Shown here: positions 14,645 through 18,714 of the stretch, in pieces | Layout of the letters: every line of letters begins with the position of its first letter | Position numbering within the stretch: position 1 is the stretch's first letter | Assembly (NCBI GenBank): GCA_937952155.1 | Contig: CALFYH010000002.1 | Coordinates: forward strand, 1 to 18,714 | Source: an uncultured Saprospiraceae bacterium | Lineage (GTDB): Bacteria > Bacteroidota > Bacteroidia > Chitinophagales > Saprospiraceae | DNA: 18,714 nucleotides | Direction: 5' to 3' | Notes under the pieces: model-generated | What the model was told of the DNA's origin: nothing | The model's input: only the letters and a program-made list of their open reading frames with translations | Databases searched by the model: none | Translations under genes and position numbers: made by a program

Positions 14645-14718
14645 GGGCCTATAGCTCAGTTGGTTAGAGCACCTGACTCATAATCAGGTGGTCCCAGGTT
14701 CAAGTCCTGGTGGGCCCA
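14645..14718 (+). tRNA. tRNA with anticodon CAU, probably tRNA-Ile2 (lysidine type)
   Basis: A complete 74-base cloverleaf: acceptor GGGCCTA/TGGGCCC with discriminator A14718, D-stem GCTC/GAGC, anticodon stem CCTGA/TCAGG with loop CTCATAA, T-stem CCAGG/CCTGG with loop TTCAAGT. CCA is not encoded (CCC follows). A CAU anticodon means elongator Met, initiator or Ile2. It is not an initiator (no G-C triplets in the anticodon stem). C4-G69, C5-G68 and the GA-CTCATAA-TC arm agree with E. coli tRNA-Ile2, which TilS converts to read AUA; E. coli elongator tRNA-Met differs at these positions. Automatic pipelines would probably call it tRNA-Met. It is the likely integration target of the element downstream. 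Confidence 0.9.
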
Positions 14719-14729
14719 CCCACTTAAAG

Positions 14730-14761
14730 AATCCTTAATCTTAATTGATTAGGGATTTTTT
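14730..14761 (+). terminator. Intrinsic terminator of the tRNA unit
   Basis: An 11-bp stem (14730-14740 with 14747-14757, one G-U pair), a 6-base loop TTAATT, and a T-run to 14761. It lies 12 bases after the tRNA and separates it from the integrase promoter. Confidence 0.8.
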
Positions 14762-14842
14762 GTTTTATAGCTGTTTTTCAATGTGTTACGCTATAATCAT
14801 CAAAAAGGTTAATTAAGAAAAGATAAGCAAGATTAATAAAAA

Positions 14843-14866
14843 ACGTCACCTGAGACGTCACCTGAG
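14843..14866 (+). repeat. 12-base tandem repeat at the integrase promoter
   Basis: ACGTCACCTGAG is present twice with no gap (14843-14854, 14855-14866). It ends 12 bases before the -7 box TATATTTG, covering the -33 region. It could be an arm-type integrase or excisionase binding site, or an operator. Confidence 0.6.
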
Positions 14867-14878
14867 AAAAACATGTTG

Positions 14879-14886
14879 TATATTTG
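14879..14886 (+). promoter_or_regulatory. Putative -7 box of the integrase gene
   Basis: TATATTTG, exact TAnnTTTG match, 23 bases before the ATG at 14910. Initiation would fall near 14892, which excludes the in-frame GTG at 14886 as start. Confidence 0.5.
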
Positions 14887-14909
14887 TGTCAAGTACAAAC
14901 AATATAATC

Positions 14910-16316
14910 ATGGCTATTAATTACAAATTCGATTTGAAAGATACAAATGCTGAAAAGTCATCTATACGATTTAGATTTGATTATTCAGGACAGAGATTTG
15001 TTTATGGTACTGGTCAGATCGTAATACCTAAACTTTGGGACAAAGAAACCCAAAGGCCAACCCACAACAAAGATTTAATAGAATCACACCAAATAGATTT
15101 TCCACAGATCAAAACCGAACTTAGGAATATAAATCAAAGATTGGAAAATATAACTTCCAAGACGGACACGTTTTTTGCTTTAAAGGAGCTACAAAAGGCA
15201 GCCATTGACTTTAAAGAACTCAAAGAATATTTGGACAATGAGTTTAAACCAAAGAAAACAAAGCCCACAGAAACGCCACAGGCAGCCACAGAGACACCAC
15301 AGGCCCCACTTATCAAAGATTTGATACATGAGTATATTACAGGCATGTATTCAGGTAAGAAAAAGACAAAACAAAAAACCAACTATGATGAGGAAACTAT
15401 AAAGGCCTACATAAGTTTCAAAAAAATGTGGGATGAACTGGAAGCCTATTTTGAAGTAAAATATGTGGTCACTGATATATCAATGGAATTTGAATCAGAA
15501 CTACATGAATTTTTTAATCATGAAAAAGAATATAGTCCGAACACTAAAGGCAAGATGATCAAAATGCTAAAGTGCATTATGCATGACTTTATTGATTTGG
15601 AGTTTGAAAACATCTATAAATCAAAGAAGGCAGGAATTGAAACGGTGTTATCTGAAGGTGATGTTTTGTATATTGAAAAACAATTAGATAAGATAATAAA
15701 GCCAAACAGCAAACCAATAAACATTGCACTGGATACAATCGAATTACAATCGATATTCAAACTTGAATTGACTAATAAGCCACATTTAGACCGAGCCAGA
15801 GACATATTTTTGGCAGGATGTTATACAGGTCTTAGACATTCAGATTATAGCCGTATAAAGCCCGAACACCTGAACAAACAGTTTATCCAGATTATACCTA
15901 TAAAAACAAAGGACACGGTAAATATTCCACTTAGACAAGAACTATCCCAGATTTTGATAAAATGGGATTATACAATCCCTGAAATGACATCTCAGGAATT
16001 AGGGCGGTATATCAAAGAAATTGGACAAATGGCAGGAATCATTTCTAAAGTTGAGATCATTGAGATAAAAGGAAATAGGAAAGAGATAACCACAAAATCA
16101 AAGTTTGAAATGATTACAAGCCATACAGCCCGCCGCTCGTTTGCTACTAATATGTACTATGACGGAATGAATCCCATTGACATTATGAAAATCACAGGAC
16201 ACAAGAAACTGGAAACATTCCAGAAATATATCGTACATGACCCCAATCGGGAACTACAAAGGCAAGAAAGAAATAATATGAATGCTGAACGATATTTAAA
16301 AGTAATAACAGCATAA
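14910..16316 (+). CDS. Tyrosine recombinase / phage-type integrase
   Basis: Site-specific recombinase that probably integrates the element at the tRNA gene. The 468-aa protein has an N-terminal arm-DNA-binding domain (about 1-110), a core-binding SAM-like domain (about 135-240), and the C-terminal catalytic domain. Catalytic residues are all visible: Arg309 in CYTGLRHSDYSRI, Lys332 or Lys334 in PIKTKD, His405 and Arg408 in SHTARRSFAT, His431 in TGHKK and Tyr440 in FQKYI. Thus it should be active. Start chosen at ATG 14910 rather than the in-frame GTG 14886, which overlaps the -7 box. The linker between the first two domains contains a repeated TETPQA(A/P) heptapeptide (residues 120-133), from a 21-base tandem duplication. 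Confidence 0.95.
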   Translation: MAINYKFDLKDTNAEKSSIRFRFDYSGQRFVYGTGQIVIPKLWDKETQRPTHNKDLIESHQIDFPQIKTELRNINQRLENITSKTDTFFALKELQKAAIDFKELKEYLDNEFKPKKTKPTETPQAATETPQAPLIKDLIHEYITGMYSGKKKTKQKTNYDEETIKAYISFKKMWDELEAYFEVKYVVTDISMEFESELHEFFNHEKEYSPNTKGKMIKMLKCIMHDFIDLEFENIYKSKKAGIETVLSEGDVLYIEKQLDKIIKPNSKPINIALDTIELQSIFKLELTNKPHLDRARDIFLAGCYTGLRHSDYSRIKPEHLNKQFIQIIPIKTKDTVNIPLRQELSQILIKWDYTIPEMTSQELGRYIKEIGQMAGIISKVEIIEIKGNRKEITTKSKFEMITSHTARRSFATNMYYDGMNPIDIMKITGHKKLETFQKYIVHDPNRELQRQERNNMNAERYLKVITA

Positions 16317-16380
16317 TTTTATGCGAAAATAATGTAATTATCTATCGTAAATAATTGTAAAACAATCATTTAATTAAATA

Positions 16381-16399
16381 TAACAAAATGTTATAAAAT
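16381..16399 (+). promoter_or_regulatory. Operator-like inverted repeat, copy 1
   Basis: TAACA AAA TGTTA followed by TAAAAT. Five-base inverted arms; the 19-base unit returns at 16495-16513 with changes only in the central bases. The 251-base gap 16317-16567 contains no gene; besides these repeats and a promoter box it is very AT-rich, with one short ATTGT/ACAAT hairpin after the integrase. Confidence 0.5.
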
Positions 16400-16494
16400 T
16401 ATAAAATAACATAAAAAACGCTATTAAAATGATTAAAAGACATACTTAAAAATATGTTGACGGCTATGTTTTAATTAAAGTCCATTTAGTTTTC

Positions 16495-16513
16495 TAACAA
16501 TTTGTTATAAAAT
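16495..16513 (+). promoter_or_regulatory. Operator-like inverted repeat, copy 2
   Basis: TAACA ATT TGTTA followed by TAAAAT. It ends 17 bases before the -7 box at 16531, overlapping the -33 region, where a repressor or the HTH protein itself could block transcription. Confidence 0.55.
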
Positions 16514-16530
16514 ATCGAAAAATTTGCTTA

Positions 16531-16538
16531 TACTTTTG
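16531..16538 (+). promoter_or_regulatory. Putative -7 box of the element's early operon
   Basis: TACTTTTG matches TAnnTTTG, 29 bases before the HTH gene start. The genes from 16568 onward are packed with overlaps, so this may drive the whole module including dnaB. Confidence 0.5.
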
Positions 16539-16567
16539 AGCCATTAATTAATTAAAAATTTATTTTA

Positions 16568-16867
16568 ATGGACAATGTAATTTTAACACAAGCAACAAAG
16601 GAAGACATTATATCAGAAATTACGAACAATGTGTTATCTGGTGTAAGTGCATTACTTAAAGAGTCAAGACAAAGTGAACTAAATTCCAAAGAAAATTGGA
16701 CACCTAAAGAAACCGAACAATATTTGAAGATTACAGGCGTCACGAGATGGTCATGGACAAAGGCAGGAATTTTAAAGTCGTATAAAATAGGCGGTCGGTT
16801 GAGATACAAGAAAAATGAGGTAATGGAAGCCTTGATACAAATTGAATCCAAACGAAAAAAAGCCTAA
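16568..16867 (+). CDS. Excisionase/MerR-type helix-turn-helix protein
   Basis: A 99-aa DNA-binding protein. Residues about 43-90 form an HTH_17-type winged helix (WTPKETEQYLKITGVTRWSW, then AGILKSYKIGGRLRYKKNEV), the fold of excisionases and related element regulators. The N-terminal 40 residues are helical and may mediate oligomerisation; the C-terminus is basic (ESKRKKA). Position, 250 bases after the integrase and first in the early operon, suggests an excisionase or regulator acting on the inverted repeats upstream or on the repeats at the integrase promoter. Which one is not shown by the sequence. Confidence 0.85.
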   Translation: MDNVILTQATKEDIISEITNNVLSGVSALLKESRQSELNSKENWTPKETEQYLKITGVTRWSWTKAGILKSYKIGGRLRYKKNEVMEALIQIESKRKKA

Positions 16868-16870
16868 GCG

Positions 16871-17248
16871 ATGTCAATAGAGAGCAAAACCACCGCAAAG
16901 GCTTTCAGCAAAGATACGAATTTCTTTTCAAAAGTAGATGCATTAAGAAAATACATTGAATCACGGACTGCAATTGATGTCATTGAGCACTCGAAAATAT
17001 GCTTTAGTTTTGGGCTGCCTTATCTACCTAAGATATTTCAAGAAGTTTATGATAAAAAAGTGTTGCAAGCCATAGAACATGAGCCACTCACAGCCGCAAC
17101 AATTAGCAAACTCACAGGGTTGCCACACAAATATATTTGTCAAGTGAAGCGTAGGCTTGTAAAAAGTGGACACATACGGGTAAGCCACTTAGACCGTTGC
17201 CCGACAACAGGAAACAAGAATGTACAATTCTTAATTGCTACCAAATGA
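16871..17248 (+). CDS. Winged-helix-like small protein of the element
   Basis: A 125-aa protein, start three bases after the HTH gene stop. The C-terminal half (about 70-120) looks like a winged helix: LTAATISKLTGLPHKYICQVKRRLVKSGHI followed by a beta-wing (VSHLDRC...NKNVQFLIA). This is like the helix arrangement in replication-organiser and MarR-type folds. The N-terminal half is helical and unassigned. Its last codon overlaps the start of the nuclease gene (ATGA), so the two are translationally coupled. Probable role in replication or regulation of the element; this is inference from fold and position. Confidence 0.65.
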   Translation: MSIESKTTAKAFSKDTNFFSKVDALRKYIESRTAIDVIEHSKICFSFGLPYLPKIFQEVYDKKVLQAIEHEPLTAATISKLTGLPHKYICQVKRRLVKSGHIRVSHLDRCPTTGNKNVQFLIATK

Positions 17249-17691
17249 TAAAGGCAAAATCAAATGCGATCCACATACTGGAAGCTAAGAGCCTTGAAAT
17301 TAAAAGGCAGAAATACCCTAATACGCCTTACTTGACAGCAACAAAGTACAGCGACCAAACGACCAATGAATTAACGAAATGTATCATTCATTGTATTCAG
17401 TTCGACGGCTACCAAGCTGAGCGTATTAACTCGATGGGTAGGCAAATCACTACTAAAGGCGTAACCAAGATGATACCTGGATCCTCGACCAAAGGTACAG
17501 CCGATATAAGTGCCACGATCAAAGGCAGGTCTGTAAAGATAGAAGTCAAGTGTGCTGCAACTGGCGACCGTTACCAAAGCGATGACCAAAAGGCCTATCA
17601 AAAAGCCGTTGAAAGTGCAGGAGGAGTTTATATCATAGTCAGAGACTTTGAGAGTTTTTATAATTGGTATAATCAATTTATCAATGAATGA
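17245..17691 (+). CDS. VRR-NUC-like PD-(D/E)XK nuclease
   Basis: A 148-aa small nuclease, typical of phage replication modules. The active-site pattern is visible: Glu42 in an N-terminal helix, Asp87 in KGTADISA, Glu100-Val-Lys102 in KIEVKCA, and the DRYQSDDQKAYQKAVESAGGVY segment with Gln115, as in VRR-NUC domains (phage and Holliday-junction-type nucleases). Start chosen at ATG 17245, which overlaps the previous stop; the frame is open to 17197, but that would overlap 52 bases of the upstream gene and add residues outside the family. It ends by overlapping the DUF6291 gene by eight bases. Substrate (branched DNA, recombination intermediate) is unknown. Confidence 0.8.
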   Translation: MIKAKSNAIHILEAKSLEIKRQKYPNTPYLTATKYSDQTTNELTKCIIHCIQFDGYQAERINSMGRQITTKGVTKMIPGSSTKGTADISATIKGRSVKIEVKCAATGDRYQSDDQKAYQKAVESAGGVYIIVRDFESFYNWYNQFINE

Positions 17692-17956
17692 GAGTTTTAT
17701 ATTTTACAAGTCATGGTGGGAAAACCTTGCCGATGAAAGCCAAGAAACAAAAACCGAAGTCATTAATGCTATCATGCAATACGTATTTTATGGTGTCAAA
17801 CCTGAATTAAGTCATTCCGCAAAAATGGCATTTAAATTCATCAAACAAGATATTGATAGGGCCAAAGAAAAATATGATAAGCTTAGAGAGAAAAATAGGC
17901 AAAACGGACTCAAGGGAGGTAGACCACAAGGAAATGCCCACAAAAACGCACTTTAG
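17684..17956 (+). CDS. DUF6291-like protein, C-terminally shortened
   Basis: A 90-aa protein matching the N-terminal part of DUF6291-type phage proteins of Bacteroidota: MNESFIFYKSWWENL, AIMQYVFYGVKPELS, AFKFIKQDIDRAKEKYDKL, then NGLKGGRP. Members as I recall them continue into a long low-complexity Asn/Asp/Val tail. Here TAG at 17954 ends the protein right after GGRPQGNAHKNAL, and the tail remains downstream only as untranslated relics. The function of the family is unknown; it is found next to replication genes. The start ATG overlaps the nuclease gene by eight bases; the frame's earlier ATG at 17648 is less likely. The conserved domain itself is intact, so the short product may still work. 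Confidence 0.7.
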   Translation: MNESFIFYKSWWENLADESQETKTEVINAIMQYVFYGVKPELSHSAKMAFKFIKQDIDRAKEKYDKLREKNRQNGLKGGRPQGNAHKNAL

Positions 17957-18095
17957 TATAATATAACTGATTGATTAACAAAGAATAAAAAAGCGGTGGG
18001 TTATTTGGGTTTTTTGCAATAACCCAAAAAAGCCTAATGTAGATGATAATGTAAATGATAATGATAATAAAAATGATAATAAAAATGTGTTCGCT
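17957..18095 (+). pseudogene. Decayed low-complexity tail of the DUF6291 gene
   Basis: After the TAG, the same frame reads YNITD, a TGA, then LTKNKKAVGYLGFLQ, then TAA. One frame over, from about 18018, it reads NNPKKPNV then DDNVNDNDNKNDNKNV and continues without a stop into the dnaB ATG. KKxxGYLGF plus NNPKKPN plus Asn/Asp repeats is the composition expected of a DUF6291 tail, so this is one tail broken by two nonsense codons and a frameshift. The break is in a slippery area (six T at 18010-18015, six A at 18026-18031). GGGTTAT (17998-18004) can pair with ATAACCC (18019-18025). Family tail features are from memory. Confidence 0.55.
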
Positions 18096-18714
18096 ATGAC
18101 CGACATACTTCAATATAACAATATTTCCGACACCACAGAACTTGAGCAAGCTATTTTGGGAGCTGTATTAGTGGATAAAAGGTGTATTGATACAGTCCTT
18201 TCAAGATTGAGACAGGAAGATTTTAGCAGTAAGCCACATCAAACACTTTTCAATTGTTTTGTACGGCTCTATACTGCAAACATTCCAATTGATTTGATTT
18301 CTACAAAAAGAGATATTGATAAAAATAAAGAATCTCAGATTGTAACGATGGATATTTTATTTGACTTATCCAACAAAGTAGCATCAACGGCAAATACAGA
18401 ATCACATTGTTATGATTTACTCAACGAATCCATTAAAAGACAGCTTACTTTGGCTTCATTGCAATGGGCAAAATCATCAACAGACCCATGTATTGATGCT
18501 ATAGATCAATTATCATTTATACAATCACAACTTGATGACATACAAAGCAGATTGAGCAAAAAAAGATTGCAAAACATGCCTGAAATGGTAAAGGATGCAA
18601 TATTGACCTTTGAGCAAAACAAGAATACAAAAGACATTCTGGGATTTCGTACTGGTATAAACAGAATAGATTACAATACCAATGGTCTGGGACGTGGTCA
18701 ACTTATTGTTATAG
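18096..18714 (+). CDS. dnaB: Replicative DNA helicase DnaB, 5' part (cut by window edge)
   Basis: Hexameric replication helicase. 206 codons are visible: the N-terminal DnaB domain (TTELEQAILGAVLVDKRCIDTV at about 13-35, extending to about 115), the linker helix, and the start of the RecA-like domain (LGFRTGINRIDYNTNGLGRGQLIVI), stopping just before Walker A. Start chosen at ATG 18096, which gives the normal short lead before the ELEQ helix. The frame is open upstream to 17979 through the DUF6291 tail relic, but contains no ATG there. As part of the element it probably replaces or supplements the host helicase during replication of the element. Confidence 0.92.
   Translation, partial: MTDILQYNNISDTTELEQAILGAVLVDKRCIDTVLSRLRQEDFSSKPHQTLFNCFVRLYTANIPIDLISTKRDIDKNKESQIVTMDILFDLSNKVASTANTESHCYDLLNESIKRQLTLASLQWAKSSTDPCIDAIDQLSFIQSQLDDIQSRLSKKRLQNMPEMVKDAILTFEQNKNTKDILGFRTGINRIDYNTNGLGRGQLIVI

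Larger units (their letters stand above)
14719..18714 (+). mobile_element. tRNA-associated integrative element (probable prophage), left part
   Basis: Directly after an intact tRNA gene come, all on one strand, a tyrosine integrase, excisionase-like HTH, winged-helix protein, PD-(D/E)XK nuclease, DUF6291 protein and dnaB. Chromosomal housekeeping genes end at the tRNA. The replication module favours a prophage; no structural, portal, terminase, relaxase or conjugation gene is in view, so another replicating integrative element is possible. The left boundary is set at the tRNA end for want of the right attachment site; the true crossover probably lies inside the tRNA 3' half. The element continues past the window. 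Confidence 0.75.

Noticed and set aside
16552..16851. Minus-strand open frame opposite the HTH gene
   Set aside because: It is a mirror of a recognisable gene and has no motif or promoter of its own.
17998..18031. Intrinsic terminator before dnaB
   Set aside because: GGGTTAT/ATAACCC is a 7-bp stem with a 14-base loop and is followed by A, not T, residues on the coding strand.
17954..18098. Programmed frameshift joining DUF6291 to its tail or to DnaB
   Set aside because: Two in-frame stop codons lie before the slippery runs, so one frameshift could not restore the protein.
17910..18149. Minus-strand open frame with a long Ile-rich run
   Set aside because: It is the complement of the Asn/Asp codon repeats and the dnaB start; low complexity only.

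Overview
The window looks like chromosomal DNA of a Bacteroidota bacterium, probably of the Saprospiraceae/Chitinophagales side. The evidence is an AT-rich composition, -7 promoter boxes of the form TAnnTTTG in front of many genes, and a gene set typical of the phylum: DPP IV, the Bacteroidota-type alanine dehydrogenase, a DUF2851 protein and GMC oxidoreductase paired with a gluconate dehydrogenase subunit 3. The assignment is inferred from content; no rRNA is present.

Positions 1-4350 carry an M15 peptidase lipoprotein, a small barrel-like exported protein, a small membrane protein and a secreted dipeptidyl peptidase IV. A 3' fragment of a GNAT acetyltransferase, of the kind found as toxin-antitoxin toxins, is wedged between the membrane protein and the peptidase. 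Positions 4349-5855 hold the divergent pair csaA and rlmN. Positions 5854-6510 form a REP-like island: a 5'-truncated IS200-type (REP-associated) transposase flanked by short palindromes of several families, one of them present as an inverted pair. Two DinB-family genes follow.

Positions 7636-12389 are a minus-strand gene run: GMC oxidoreductase, subunit 3, tsaE, alanine dehydrogenase and an unknown protein. The first two probably form an exported dehydrogenase. The dehydrogenase labelled Ald has Gln where the classical catalytic His lies. Positions 12615-14396 hold folA and a DUF2851 gene, three bases apart.

Positions 14426-14761 look like one tRNA transcription unit: promoter, two tRNA-like 5' pieces, one intact tRNA with anticodon CAU (probably tRNA-Ile2), and an intrinsic terminator. 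In both tRNA-like pieces the anticodon arm has become a perfect 8-bp hairpin.

From just after the tRNA to the right edge there is a tRNA-associated integrative element, probably a prophage: tyrosine integrase, excisionase-like HTH protein, winged-helix protein, VRR-NUC-like nuclease, DUF6291 protein and the start of dnaB. The early genes are packed with overlaps, as in a phage replication module. Its right end lies outside the window. Two operator-like inverted repeats and one 12-bp tandem repeat sit next to its promoters. The low-complexity tail of the DUF6291 gene has decayed, and its last part is now in frame with dnaB.

I see no complete new defence or conflict system. The most unusual items are the tRNA-like hairpin pieces, the REP-like island, and the decayed DUF6291/dnaB junction.
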